Assembly: GCF_037996645.1 (NCBI RefSeq)
Contig: NZ_JBBMXV010000003.1
Location: 372,001-436,000 of the forward strand
DNA length: 64,000 nt
Source: Halalkalicoccus tibetensis
GTDB lineage: Archaea; Halobacteriota; Halobacteria; Halobacteriales; Halalkalicoccaceae
Reading direction: 5' to 3'
Shown here: one piece after another, positions 52,358-61,003 of the stretch
Position numbering within the stretch: position 1 is the stretch's first letter
Layout of the letters: each line of letters starts with the position of its first letter
Position numbers and translations under genes: made by a program
The notes under the pieces: generated by a model
Seen by the model: the letters and a program-made list of their open reading frames with translations, nothing else
What the model was told of the DNA's origin: nothing
Databases searched by the model: none

Positions 52358-53647
52358 CTACGTTCCGTGTTCCCAGCTGCCCATGTACTCGCGCTGCTCC
52401 TCGGAGAGGCTGTCGAACTCGACGCCCTCGGCGGCGAGCTTGATCTCCGCGATCTCCTCGTCGAGTTCGTCGGGCACGTCGTGGACGCCCGCGCCGTAGC
52501 TCTCGCCGTTCTCGACGAGCTCGCGGACGCAGGCGGCCTGCACGCCGAAGCTCTGGTCCATGACCTCGACCGGGTGGCCGAGCGCGACCGGCGCCGCGAG
52601 GTTCACCAGCCGCCCCTCGGCGACCACGTTCAGACGGCGGCCGTCGTCCATCTCGTAGGCCTCGACGCCGTCGCGGGCCTCGTAGCGATCGGCCGCGAGG
52701 TCGTCGAGCGCGTCGAGGTCGATCTCGATGTCGAAATGGCCCGCGTTCGCGAGCAGGACGCCGTCCTGCATGGCCTCGAAATGCTCGCGAACGATCACGT
52801 CGCGGTTGCCGGTCGTCGTGAGGAAGACGTCGCCGACCTCGGCGGCCTCGCTCATCGGCATTACGTCGTAGCCCTCCATGTGGGCCTCCAGGGCTCGGCG
52901 GGGCTCGACCTCGGTGACGATGACGTTGGCGTTCTGGCCCGAGGCCTTCTGTGCGACGCCCTTCCCACAGTAGCCGTAGCCCGCGACGACGACGTCCTTG
53001 CCGGCCCACGAGAGGTTCGTGGTCATGGCGATGCTCGCGAGCGAGCTCTCGCCCGTGCCGTGGACGTTGTCGAACAGGCGCTTCATCGGCGTGTCGTTGA
53101 CCGCGAAGACGGCGTAGTTCAGCGCGCCGTCCTCGTCCATCGCTCGAAGCCGGTGGACGCCCGTCGTCGTTTCCTCGCAGCCTCCGACGATCGAGTCGAT
53201 CAGCTCGGGGTAGTCGTCGTGGATCGCCGCGACCATGTCCATCCCGTCGTCGACCGTAATGGAGGGTTCGTGGTCGATGACGGCCTCGATGGCGGCGTAG
53301 TACTCCTCGTCGTCGACGCCCCGCACGGCGTAGGAGGTAATGTTTTCATGACTGTCTAGCGCCGCGCTGACGTCGTCGTGGGTCGAGAGGGGGTTACAGC
53401 CCGTGATGGCGACCTCGGCGCCGCCGTCGGCGAGCACCTCCACGAGGTTCGCCGTCTTGGCCTCGACGTGCATCGCCATCCCGATTGTCTGGCCCGAGAG
53501 GGGCTTTTCGGCCTCGAAATCCTCCTGAAGCTCCGTGAGGATCGGCATGTGTTGGAACGCCCAGTCCATCTTGCGTCGGCCCTCCTCGCGGGCGCCCTCG
53601 ACGTCGTCGAGGTGCTCGCTGATCGGGGGATACGCGGTCTGACTCAT
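52358..53647 (-). CDS. ahcY: Adenosylhomocysteinase
   Basis: A 429-residue NAD-dependent enzyme that splits S-adenosylhomocysteine, the by-product of SAM methylations, into adenosine and homocysteine. The Rossmann motif VVAGYGYCGKGVAQKA, the HVEAKTANLVEVLADGGAEV block and VNDTPMKRLFDNVHGTGES are typical. It is the archaeal length, without the long C-terminal tail of eukaryotic enzymes. The S-inosylhomocysteine variant cannot be excluded. It lies near the MTA/SAH deaminase gene. Confidence 0.93.
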   Translation of the reverse strand: MSQTAYPPISEHLDDVEGAREEGRRKMDWAFQHMPILTELQEDFEAEKPLSGQTIGMAMHVEAKTANLVEVLADGGAEVAITGCNPLSTHDDVSAALDSHENITSYAVRGVDDEEYYAAIEAVIDHEPSITVDDGMDMVAAIHDDYPELIDSIVGGCEETTTGVHRLRAMDEDGALNYAVFAVNDTPMKRLFDNVHGTGESSLASIAMTTNLSWAGKDVVVAGYGYCGKGVAQKASGQNANVIVTEVEPRRALEAHMEGYDVMPMSEAAEVGDVFLTTTGNRDVIVREHFEAMQDGVLLANAGHFDIEIDLDALDDLAADRYEARDGVEAYEMDDGRRLNVVAEGRLVNLAAPVALGHPVEVMDQSFGVQAACVRELVENGESYGAGVHDVPDELDEEIAEIKLAAEGVEFDSLSEEQREYMGSWEHGT

Positions 53648-53678
53648 GAAACGAGATGGGAAGCGCGCGCCCAAAACC

Positions 53679-54116
53679 CTACCGAAGGTCGCGCCGGGCG
53701 CGGTAGTATCGCCCCATCGCGTCGACGAACAGGAGCTTGAGGGCGAACGTGACGAGGAAGCCGACGAGGGTCCGAACCGGGTACTGGCGATACGCCGAAC
53801 AGAGGGTGTACAGGTACAGCGGGACGTTCAGCACGTTGATTACCTCCGGATACCCCATCCCGAACATCGGGTTGCCGTCGGCGATCCAGGCCTCCTCGCC
53901 GAGGACGCCCTCGCTCAGCCAGTTGTCCGTGTCCTCAGGTTCGGGAAACAGGACCGGGTTGAGGACGAGGAAGGCGACCGTCGTCGCGAGTCCTTTCCAG
54001 GCGTGGCGATAGAGCGTGAGGAGCAGTGCCGCGCCCCCGAGCATTCGCGTCGCCCCGCTCCAGGGGTTTGTATGTCGGCTCCAAGCCCCCTCGGGCATCG
54101 GGCTCGGGACTGCCAT
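53679..54116 (-). CDS. DUF6653-like membrane protein
   Basis: A 145-residue protein with a WSRHTNPWSGATRM motif, then about three to four helices (MLGGAALLLTLYRHAWKGLA, LATTVAFLVLNPVLFP, VNVLNVPLYLYTLCSAYRQY region, TLVGFLVTFALKLLFVDAMG). The N-terminal W-x-RHxNPWS block is typical of the haloarchaeal/bacterial DUF6653 group. Function is unknown. The start at 54116 (MAVPSPMPEGA) excludes an Arg-rich upstream part. Confidence 0.72.
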   Translation of the reverse strand: MAVPSPMPEGAWSRHTNPWSGATRMLGGAALLLTLYRHAWKGLATTVAFLVLNPVLFPEPEDTDNWLSEGVLGEEAWIADGNPMFGMGYPEVINVLNVPLYLYTLCSAYRQYPVRTLVGFLVTFALKLLFVDAMGRYYRARRDLR

Positions 54117-54195
54117 ACGCCGTGGACGATCGCTGCCGGCAAAACGATTCGTACTCAAGCCGCAGACCTTTGTATCGCGCGGCCGACCCACCTCT

Positions 54196-54351
54196 ATGAG
54201 CTACAACGACTCGGGCTACCGGACCACGATCGGTTGGTCGCTGCTCTCGTCGGGTATCGTCACGCTGATCCTCAAGATCATGCCGTTCGACTCGCTGTGG
54301 TGGGGGCTGTTACTGATCGCGGCCGGCATCGCCGTCATGGTCTACCGTTAG
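54196..54351 (+). CDS. Small two-TM protein, 51 aa
   Basis: A 51-residue protein: MSYNDSGYRTTIGWSLLSSG, then helices IGWSLLSSGIVTLILKIM and WWGLLLIAAGIAVMVYR. A TTTGTATC element lies about 25 bases before this ATG at 54196, which is why I reject longer in-frame starts. Nothing is known about its function. Its end overlaps the deaminase gene end by 4 bases. Confidence 0.65.
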   Translation: MSYNDSGYRTTIGWSLLSSGIVTLILKIMPFDSLWWGLLLIAAGIAVMVYR

Positions 54352-55634
54352 ACGCGTTCGATCAGCTCCGTCGCCCGCTTCTCGGCGGTCTCGCGCACCT
54401 CCTTCTCGTCGAGCGTCAGGACCTCCCGGTCACACATCAGCACCTCGCCGCCACAGACCGTGTGGCGCACGTCGCTCCCGCGGACCGCGTAGGCGAGGTG
54501 GCTCACGGGGTCGTGAGCGGGCGTGAGATGGGGCTTCCCGAAGTCGATCACGGCGAGGTCCGCGTTCGCGCCCGCCTCGATCCGCCCCGAGTCGATCCCG
54601 ATCGCCTCGGCGCTTCCCGCGGTCGCCATCCGCACCACTTCCTCGGCGGGGACGGCGGCCGCCGAATCGGCCGCGAGCTTCCCGATCATCGCCGCGTCGC
54701 GCATCTCGTCGAAGAGGTCCAGGTCGTTGTTCGAGGCCGCGCCGTCGGTACCGACTCCGACGGAGACGCCCGCATCGAGCATCGCCTGGACGGGCGCCAT
54801 CCCGCTCGCGAGCTTCATGTTCGAGGCCGGACAGTGGACGACCCCCATTCCGGTTTCGGCGAGCAGTTCGATCCCCCGTTCGTCCGTGTGAACGCCGTGG
54901 GCGAGGAAGTTCTTCTCGTCCAGTAGCCCGAGCTCGTCGGCGTATTCGAGGGGGCGGATCCCGCGCTCCTCGACGATCGGCTCGACCTCGTCGCGGGTCT
55001 CGTTTATGTGGATGTGGACCGGGACGCCGATCTCACGAGCGCCCTTGACGGCCATCGAGAGACACTCCTCGGAGACGGTGGTCAGGCTGTGGGGCATCAC
55101 CGCCGTCGAAACCCGTCCGTCCCCCGTGCCGTCGAATTCGCGGGCGATCGCGATGCTCTCCTCGACGTCCTCGCGGGCCTCCTCGTCGTCCTTGCCGACG
55201 GTAACGATCCCGTGGCCGATCCGTGCGCGCATGCCCGACTCCCGGACGGCGGCGGCGATCTCGTCCACCTCGAAGTACATGTCGGCGAACGCCGTCGTAC
55301 CCGATTTGATCATCTCGACGATCCCGAGTTCGGCACCGGCACGCACGTCCTCCGGGGTGAGCTCGGCTTCGGCGGGCCAGATGTCCTCCTGGAGCCACGC
55401 GTCGAGGGGTTTGTCGTCGGCGTACCCCCGCAGGAGCGTCATCGCGGCGTGGCCATGGGCGTTCACGAGCCCGGGAATCACCAGACTGCCCTCGGCGTCG
55501 AGTCGCTCGTCGCCGCGCTCGGTCTCGCCGACGGCGAGGATCTCGCCCGCCTCCCGATCCACGAGTACGTCGGCGCTCTCGACGGTCATGTCGGGCAGGA
55601 GCACCTGCCCGCCCGTTATCTGCAGCGTCGTCAT
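54348..55634 (-). CDS. mtaD: MTA/SAH deaminase (amidohydrolase)
   Basis: A 428-residue amidohydrolase. The metal motif NAHGHAAMTLLRGYADDKPL lies at ~59-78, then HIHINETRDEV, LAHGVHTDERG, and GTDGAASNNDLDLFDEMR near residue 300. These match 5'-methylthioadenosine/S-adenosylhomocysteine deaminases, which make the inosine forms for salvage; in archaea 5'-deoxyadenosine is a further substrate. It should work with AhcY, 0.7 kb away on the same strand. Confidence 0.9.
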   Translation of the reverse strand: MTTLQITGGQVLLPDMTVESADVLVDREAGEILAVGETERGDERLDAEGSLVIPGLVNAHGHAAMTLLRGYADDKPLDAWLQEDIWPAEAELTPEDVRAGAELGIVEMIKSGTTAFADMYFEVDEIAAAVRESGMRARIGHGIVTVGKDDEEAREDVEESIAIAREFDGTGDGRVSTAVMPHSLTTVSEECLSMAVKGAREIGVPVHIHINETRDEVEPIVEERGIRPLEYADELGLLDEKNFLAHGVHTDERGIELLAETGMGVVHCPASNMKLASGMAPVQAMLDAGVSVGVGTDGAASNNDLDLFDEMRDAAMIGKLAADSAAAVPAEEVVRMATAGSAEAIGIDSGRIEAGANADLAVIDFGKPHLTPAHDPVSHLAYAVRGSDVRHTVCGGEVLMCDREVLTLDEKEVRETAEKRATELIERV

Positions 55635-55746
55635 GACAGCCCGTTTCGTCGGCGGCCGTGTCAATCTACCGAGTGCGGGGGACGACGTGGGTCCGACACG
55701 ACTCCACGTGATTCCATCCAACCGGTCGTTGCCCGTCGCCCGTCGG

Positions 55747-55756
55747 TTCTTATAGG
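55747..55756 (+). promoter_or_regulatory. TATA box deciding the start of the 61-aa membrane protein
   Basis: TTCTTATAGG lies directly before the ATG at 55757, too close to serve it, but about 26 bases before the in-frame ATG at 55778. This favours 55778 as the real start on a leaderless mRNA. Confidence 0.5.
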
Positions 55757-55777
55757 ATGACGGTCCAGGAGAGCGGG

Positions 55778-55963
55778 ATGGAACGGATGGATCACACCGA
55801 CTGGTTTCTCGGCATGCTCGTCTTCCTGCTTGCGGCGCTCGTCCACGAGGTCGGCTCGGGAAACACGCCGATGCTGATCGTGGTTCCGCTCCTGGCGATC
55901 CTCTACGGGCTCCCGGTCTACTTCGGACTCTACACGCTCTCGATTCTGACGACGGACGCCTGA
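55778..55963 (+). CDS. Small two-TM protein, about 61 aa
   Basis: A short membrane protein, MERMDHTDWFLGMLVFLLAA, then GNTPMLIVVPLLAILYGLPV and YFGLYTLSILTTDA. Two or three hydrophobic helices are predicted. Start 55778 is preferred on promoter spacing; ATG 55757 would add seven residues. Function is unknown. It lies 60 bases before hisG on the same strand. Confidence 0.65.
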   Translation: MERMDHTDWFLGMLVFLLAALVHEVGSGNTPMLIVVPLLAILYGLPVYFGLYTLSILTTDA

Positions 55964-56023
55964 GATCCTCTCCCCCCGCCGAGACACCGCAAGGCAGTTG
56001 CCGCCTCCATCGAATGAGGAGGT

Positions 56024-56872
56024 ATGCAGATCGCCGTTCCGAACAAGGGCCGGTTGCACGAGCCGACGATCGAGCTGCTCGAACGCGCGGGGCTCCACGT
56101 CGAGAACGGCGCCGACCGGAAGCTCTACGCCGACACCGTCGACCCCGACGTGTCGCTGTTGTTCGCCCGCGCGGCCGACATCCCCGGCTACGTCGCCGAC
56201 GGCGCGGCCGATCTCGGGATCACTGGGCTGGATCAGATGCGAGAAAGCGGCCACGAGGGCATCGAGGACCTGCTCGATCTGGAGTTCGGGAGCTGCCGGC
56301 TCGTCCTCGCGGCGCCCGAGGACGGCGACGTCTCGGCGGTCGAGGACCTCGCGGGCGGCTCGGTTGCCACTGAATTCCCCCGGATCACCCGGCGCTACTT
56401 CGAGGAGAGGGGCGTCGACGTCTCGGTCGTCGAGGTCACGGGCGCGACCGAGCTCACGCCTCACGTCGACATGGCCGACGCGATCGTCGACATCACCTCG
56501 ACGGGGACGACCCTGCGGATGAATCGGTTGGGCGTCGTCGACGACGTCCTCAAAAGCTCCGTCCGGCTGTTCGCCCGCGAGGACGTCCTCGACGATCCGA
56601 AGGTCGAGCAGCTCCGCACCGCGCTCGAGTCCGTTCTGACGGCAAACGGCAAGCGCTACCTGATGCTCAACGCGCCCGAGGACCGGGTAGAGGAGATCCG
56701 CGAGGCCCTGCCCGGGCTGGGCGGCCCGACGGTGATGGACATCGCAGGCGAGGGGATGGTCGCAGTCCACGTCGTCGTCGACGAGCGCGACGTCTTCGAG
56801 ACTATCACGCGGGTAAAGGAGCTGGGCGCGAGCGGCATCCTCGTCACCGAGATCGAGCGCCTCGTCGAGTGA
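56024..56872 (+). CDS. hisG: ATP phosphoribosyltransferase, long form
   Basis: A 282-residue HisG catalysing the first step of histidine synthesis, joining ATP and [24 protein letters not shown] is the classical N-terminus; the PRPP loop is [15 protein letters not shown] near residue 160. The last ~75 residues ([20 protein letters not shown] ... [12 protein letters not shown]) form the regulatory domain for histidine feedback, so it needs no HisZ. A GGAGGT run directly touches the ATG, too close for a normal ribosome site. Confidence 0.95.
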   Translation: MQIAVPNKGRLHEPTIELLERAGLHVENGADRKLYADTVDPDVSLLFARAADIPGYVADGAADLGITGLDQMRESGHEGIEDLLDLEFGSCRLVLAAPEDGDVSAVEDLAGGSVATEFPRITRRYFEERGVDVSVVEVTGATELTPHVDMADAIVDITSTGTTLRMNRLGVVDDVLKSSVRLFAREDVLDDPKVEQLRTALESVLTANGKRYLMLNAPEDRVEEIREALPGLGGPTVMDIAGEGMVAVHVVVDERDVFETITRVKELGASGILVTEIERLVE

Positions 56873-56873
56873 G

Positions 56874-57821
56874 TCATCGAAAGTCGGGGATCGCCACGCG
56901 CTCGTCGAGCTCGGCGTCCCCGTAGCGCCACCGAACCCACGCGACGGTCAGCAGGCAGCCCGCGACCATCGCTGCGAACCCGAGCAGGCCGGCCTCCGGG
57001 CCGAAGGAGCCGCCGGTCGCCATCTCGGGGCCGCCCTGCTCGATATCGACGATGCTCGCGCCGAAGTCGAGGCCGCTGACCGGGAAGCCGTAGACGGTGC
57101 CCTGAAAGAGGTTCCAGGTGATGTGCAGCCCGATCGGGATCGCGAGCTCGCCCGTCAGCAGGTAGCCAAGCGCGAGCATCACGCCCGCAAAGGAGATCGC
57201 AAGCGTGCTCACGGTGGTCGCGTTGGGGTTGCTCGCGTGCAGCGCGCCGAAGGCGACCGAGGAGGCGACGGTTGCGAAGGCGATCGCGCCCGCGATTCCG
57301 AGGGTGCCCCGGGCACCCTCCGCGAGGTTCGTCAGCAGGTAGCCCCGCAGCAACAGCTCCTCGTAGACGCCGACGATCACGAACAGCAACAGACTCCCGA
57401 CGACCACCCACAGCAGGGCCTCGCCGGCGAAGACGGCCGTCACTTCGATCCAGCCCGCCGTGAGCTGGACGAGGAAGACGCCGGTCATCAGCAGGCCGCC
57501 AAGCGCCAGCCCGAACCCGCAGTCGATCCACCACTCGCGGTCGATCCGCATCCCGAAGTCGGCGAAACGTCGCCGGTCGATATACCGGCCGGCGAGCCAA
57601 ATCCCCACGACAGCGCCGATCCCGCTGAGTCCTGTCGAGAACAGCATCGAGCCGACGCCGGCGCCCGCGAGCAGCGCGGCGTCGAACAGCGAGAGGACGA
57701 GCAGCGGCGGGATCGTCAGCACGGCGGTCGCGAGCACGAGGACCACGACGCCGAGGACCATCCTGATCGGCGTCCGGGGTCTCCCTTCCTCGGCGTTCCA
57801 GACGGTCGATTTGAGGTTCAT
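56874..57821 (-). CDS. CPBP-family intramembrane metalloprotease
   Basis: A 315-residue protein with about eight helices and the three CPBP (Abi/Rce1-like) motifs: EELLLRGYLL, FGALHASNPNATTVS and HITWNLFQGTVYG. These supply Glu, Arg, His and Asn for a membrane-embedded active site; such proteins cleave prenylated or other membrane peptides. The substrate here is unknown. The gene converges with hisG (1 base between stops) and overlaps the next upstream gene by 4 bases. Confidence 0.87.
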   Translation of the reverse strand: MNLKSTVWNAEEGRPRTPIRMVLGVVVLVLATAVLTIPPLLVLSLFDAALLAGAGVGSMLFSTGLSGIGAVVGIWLAGRYIDRRRFADFGMRIDREWWIDCGFGLALGGLLMTGVFLVQLTAGWIEVTAVFAGEALLWVVVGSLLLFVIVGVYEELLLRGYLLTNLAEGARGTLGIAGAIAFATVASSVAFGALHASNPNATTVSTLAISFAGVMLALGYLLTGELAIPIGLHITWNLFQGTVYGFPVSGLDFGASIVDIEQGGPEMATGGSFGPEAGLLGFAAMVAGCLLTVAWVRWRYGDAELDERVAIPDFR

Positions 57822-58165
57822 GTCGGTGCGGTTCCGAGCAGCGCGAGCAGGTTCTGCAGGGCGAACCCGAGCAGGAAGCTCACGGTGAAGTGAACGAGGG
57901 TGATCAACCCCGCGCGGCGATACGAAACCTCGTAGACCGACTGGACGACGAGCACGTCGGCGACGATCGCGAGGACGGCCGCGGTGATCGGCTGGCCGGC
58001 GAGCGTCAGCGAGAGGACGACCGCTGCCGGGGCGAACCCGGCGAGCGCGTTGCCCATCGGGACGTCGCCCAGCACGTACCGTGCGGCGATATGAAGGGTG
58101 AGACAGAAGCCGAGCCCGACCACCAGAAAGCTCGCGGCGAGGGTGAGAAGGGCGTCGAGAACCAT
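57818..58165 (-). CDS. Small four-TM protein, unknown function
   Basis: A 115-residue membrane protein: VLDALLTLAASFLVVGLGFC, GNALAGFAPAAVVLSLTLAG, ITAAVLAIVADVLVVQSVYE and LITLVHFTVSFLLGFALQNL give four helices. No motif is recognised. It overlaps the CPBP gene by 4 bases and lies 4 bases after tbp, so the three may be one transcript. Confidence 0.75.
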   Translation of the reverse strand: MVLDALLTLAASFLVVGLGFCLTLHIAARYVLGDVPMGNALAGFAPAAVVLSLTLAGQPITAAVLAIVADVLVVQSVYEVSYRRAGLITLVHFTVSFLLGFALQNLLALLGTAPT

Positions 58166-58169
58166 CCGG

Positions 58170-58727
58170 CTACTCGAGCAGGCCGAGCTCTTCGAGCCGG
58201 GAGACGATCTTGTCGACGGCGTGTTCCGCGTCGACGGGCTGCTTGCCGCCCGTGATCACGAGCTTGCCCGAGCCAAAGAGCAGGGCGACGACCTTCGGCT
58301 CGTCGAGTCGGTAGACCAGCCCGGGGAACTGCTCGGGCTCGTACTCGATGTTCTCCAGGCCCAGCCCGATCGCGATCGCGTTCAGGTTGAGGTTGCGCCC
58401 GAGGTCCGCGCTCGTGACGATGTTCTGGACGACGATCTCGGGGTCCTCCTGTACCTGGATCTCGAGGTCGCGAAGCTTGTCGAAGACGATCTGGAGGCTC
58501 TCGTGGACGTCGTCGGTCGATTTCGCGCCCGTACAGACGATCTTACCCGAACGGAAGATCAGCGCGGCCGACTTCGGGTTCTGGGTTCGGTAGACGAGGC
58601 CGGGGAACTGCTCGGGGTCGTAATCGGCGCCCTCGAGGTCCATCGCGACGCTCTGGAGGTCGAGTTCCTGCCCGATACCCGTCGACGCGACCACGTTCTC
58701 GATGTTAATAGTCTCCTTTGGGTCCAT
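58170..58727 (-). CDS. tbp: TATA-box-binding protein
   Basis: A 185-residue TBP made of two saddle repeats: IENVVASTGIGQELDLQSVA...FPGLVYRTQNPKSAALIF and VQNIVTSADLGRNLNLNAIA...FPGLVYRLDEPKVVALLF. It recruits TFB and RNA polymerase to promoters. Haloarchaea often carry several TBPs; this one has full-length repeats and so looks functional. Its promoter has three TATA-like stretches and an upstream dyad, suggesting self-control. Confidence 0.96.
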   Translation of the reverse strand: MDPKETINIENVVASTGIGQELDLQSVAMDLEGADYDPEQFPGLVYRTQNPKSAALIFRSGKIVCTGAKSTDDVHESLQIVFDKLRDLEIQVQEDPEIVVQNIVTSADLGRNLNLNAIAIGLGLENIEYEPEQFPGLVYRLDEPKVVALLFGSGKLVITGGKQPVDAEHAVDKIVSRLEELGLLE

Positions 58728-58734
58728 CGTTCTC

Positions 58735-58790
58735 TTTATAAGACGTATTTAAGGTTTATAAAGGTTGGTGGCTACCTCCGCGCGAGGTAG
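58735..58790 (-). promoter_or_regulatory. tbp promoter with repeated TATA-like elements and a dyad
   Basis: TTTATAAA (58755-58762) is about 30 bases before the ATG and is the likely TATA box. A second TTATAAAG-type element (58735-58742) lies over the expected start site and a TTAAAT stretch lies between. Upstream, CTACCTC-CGCGC-GAGGTAG (58772-58790) is a perfect 7-base inverted repeat. Confidence 0.55.
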
Positions 58791-59053
58791 GTTGGACTCT
58801 CCGCTTCGATCCTCCTGGTATTTCCGATCTACAGAGAGATGGATCTCGGATAGAGGTTGATGACGATGCCACATCAATGTTGTGTGTCCGGCTGATCCGC
58901 GGAGGCGACCGGGTTCGTTTCGATCCCGCGTTCACTGATCACACACGGTATGGAGCGATGAAAACCGCCGACATCGGGAATGAACCCACGGAGGGCGGCA
59001 GGGGATCGGCCATGAATAGGAACACGGATAGGGGTCGGGACGCCAGAGCTGTC
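58791..59053. other. Spacer before the HTH-10 gene
   Basis: With the tbp promoter this makes a 326-base gap without a convincing gene. In-frame ATGs at 58877, 58955 and 59012 could extend the HTH-10 protein, but the added sequence is polar and unlike the family. No RNA gene was seen. It probably holds the HTH-10 promoter. Confidence 0.5.
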
Positions 59054-59740
59054 ATGGGCGCGATCATCAACGTGCGGCTCCCCGCGGCGGAGGTCGAGTT
59101 AGGTGAGCGGGTCGCTTCGCTACCGGAGGTCGTGATCGACGTAGAACAGCTCGCATCCCGGACGAGCGACGACGTCCTCCCGCTTCTCTGGATCCGTGCG
59201 GACGATTTCGCGGCCGTCGACGAGGCCCTCGAGGCCGACCCGACCGTCGAGGGATTCGACGTCATCGGGTCGTTCGACCGGCGGCGGCTCTACCGAATGG
59301 AGTGGGCCGATGAGGCTGCGTCGACGATCCGGATCCTCGGGACGGCCGGCGGGTACGTCCGGAACGCGAGAGTGGTCGACGGGAAGTGGTCGATCGAGGT
59401 CCTGTTCCCCGACCGGGACGACCTCTCCCGGATGTACGACGTCGCGAACGAGGCGGATATCCCGCTGACGGTCGATTCGATCTACGAGCTCAGCGACGAG
59501 GATGGCCGGCCCAACGGGCTGACGACCGAACAGCAGGAAACGCTCGTCGCCGCGTTCGAACACGGCTACTACGACGTCCCACGCGAAGTCTCGCTCGTCG
59601 ACCTGGCCGAGAAGCTCGACATCTCCCATCAGGCCCTCTCCGAACGCCTGCGCAGGGCCCATGAGACGCTCGTCGATGCGTCCGTCAACGGGCACGTCAT
59701 GGACGGCGCGACCGAGGCGCCGCGGCCGACCGATCAGTAG
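59054..59740 (+). CDS. HTH-10 (bacterio-opsin activator type) regulator
   Basis: A 228-residue regulator. MGAIINVRLPAAEVELGERV is the usual haloarchaeal N-terminus of the small HTH-10 proteins, followed by a ligand-domain-like middle (FDVIGSFDRRRLYRMEWADE). The C-terminal HTH_10 domain begins LTTEQQETLVAAFEHGYYDV, with SLVDLAEKLDISHQALSERL as recognition helix. Targets are unknown; haloarchaea carry many paralogues. ATG 59054 was chosen by similarity. Confidence 0.82.
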   Translation: MGAIINVRLPAAEVELGERVASLPEVVIDVEQLASRTSDDVLPLLWIRADDFAAVDEALEADPTVEGFDVIGSFDRRRLYRMEWADEAASTIRILGTAGGYVRNARVVDGKWSIEVLFPDRDDLSRMYDVANEADIPLTVDSIYELSDEDGRPNGLTTEQQETLVAAFEHGYYDVPREVSLVDLAEKLDISHQALSERLRRAHETLVDASVNGHVMDGATEAPRPTDQ

Positions 59741-60158
59741 TTCCCCCGATCCCTTCATTCCATGTGTGTCCCGTTCCCCTTCGGTCATGGTCGCCCGATT
59801 ATCGTCTAGGAACCTCGCGGGCAGTACTGATAGCTCGTGCCGCCGAGCGCCTTTCAAGGCTACCTGCGACGTTCTCAGTATCGATACTGGCCTACGGCGT
59901 TCGGCCGGCCCGAACGCAATGATTTACATATGTATTTGTGTAATTCCCTGCCGCCACCGGCCAGTTCGGATGTCGACGCCGTTCTGGTTGCCCCGTCGAG
60001 CTACTAGCTACCCGCCAGTTCGCTATTGCCGGACGAAGCGGATCAATAGAGTCCTCTAATAGCGCTCTCGACCAGTCCTGTTCGGTGTCGGCGAAAACGT
60101 GATCCGCGAACGACGGACGTTCACGACTGTTTATTATGCCGGGGGCCCGACCGTGGGT
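59741..60158. other. 418-base spacer with 8-base dyad
   Basis: No convincing gene in this gap between the HTH-10 and IclR genes. It contains a perfect 8-base inverted repeat GCGTTCGG-CCGGC-CCGAACGC (59897-59917) followed by an AT-rich patch with the palindrome TACATATGTA (59925-59934), and the IclR promoter at the end. The dyad could stop or regulate transcription. No RNA gene was recognised. Confidence 0.5.
60130..60138 (+). promoter_or_regulatory. TATA box of the IclR gene
   Basis: TTTATTATG centred 25 bases before the ATG at 60159, placing the transcription start at the start codon and excluding the in-frame start at 60099. Confidence 0.6.
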
Positions 60159-60920
60159 ATGACAGGAGCACGGGATCGGCGGGTCAAGTCGGCCGGGACG
60201 CTCTTCGACGTGCTGGACGCGGTCCACGCGCTCGAGGGCGCGGGCGTGACGGAGGCGGCGGACCACGTCGGGATCGCCAAGAGCACCGCCCACGACCACC
60301 TGAGCACGCTCGTCGAACACGAGTTCCTCGTCAAGGACGGCACGGAGTACCGCGTCGGGCTCAAGCCCCTCCACTACGGGATGGGCGCGAAGAACCGGAT
60401 CGAGCTCGTCGACGCCGCGGGGCCGTCGCTCGAACACGTCGTCGAGGAGACCGACGAGATCGCCTGGCTCGTCGTCGAGGAGTACGGGCTGGCCGTCTAC
60501 GTCGAGAAGGCCGTCGGCGAGCGGGCGGTCCAGCCCTACGGCGCGATCGGCAAGCGGGTGCCGTTGCACAACATCGCCGCGGGCAAGGCCATCCTCGCAC
60601 ACCTCCCCGAGGAACGGGTTCGCGCGATCGTCGACCAGCGGGGCCTGCCCGCCCAGACCGAGCGGACGATCACCGACCTCGACGAGCTGCTCGCCGAGCT
60701 GGAGACGATCCGCGAACGGGGGTACGCGCGAAACGACGGCGAGACGTTCGAGGGCTTTCGCGCCGTCGCGAGCCCGATCCTCCACGAGGGCGAGCTGCTC
60801 GGCTCGATCGTCGTCTCCGGGCCCGAGAACCGACTGCGCGGCGAGCGCTTCGAGACCGAGCTCCCCGATCTGATCACCGGGGCGGCCAACGCGATCGAGC
60901 TGAGCCTCGCCAGCCAGTAG
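60159..60920 (+). CDS. IclR-family transcriptional regulator
   Basis: A 253-residue regulator. The N-terminal winged helix covers residues ~10-70 (TLFDVLDAVHALEGAGVTEA ... GIAKSTAHDHLSTLVEHEFL). The C-terminal effector domain has GKRVPLHNIAAGKAILAHLP, RERGYARNDGETFEGFRAVA and SIVVSGPENRLRG. IclR proteins usually sense small carbon compounds. It directly precedes the symporter unit on the same strand, so control of uptake is likely. Confidence 0.88.
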   Translation: MTGARDRRVKSAGTLFDVLDAVHALEGAGVTEAADHVGIAKSTAHDHLSTLVEHEFLVKDGTEYRVGLKPLHYGMGAKNRIELVDAAGPSLEHVVEETDEIAWLVVEEYGLAVYVEKAVGERAVQPYGAIGKRVPLHNIAAGKAILAHLPEERVRAIVDQRGLPAQTERTITDLDELLAELETIRERGYARNDGETFEGFRAVASPILHEGELLGSIVVSGPENRLRGERFETELPDLITGAANAIELSLASQ

Positions 60921-60963
60921 CCCGCGTTCCTGGAGCGTCGGGCGCCCTGTGGATGAATGCACC

Positions 60964-60990
60964 ATATTTATTAGGAACATACGAATCGTA
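60964..60990 (+). promoter_or_regulatory. Promoter and small dyad of the symporter unit
   Basis: ATATTTATTA (60964-60973) is a good TATA box; transcription would start near 60994. TACGA-A-TCGTA (60980-60990) is an 11-base pseudo-palindrome just before that point, a possible IclR site. Its arms are only 5 bases, so chance is possible. Confidence 0.45.
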
Positions 60991-61003
60991 CAGTGTGGTG
61001 GCC

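Noticed and set aside
56014-56373. A frame starting just before hisG in another phase
   Set aside because: It is an Arg-rich shadow of hisG with no motif.
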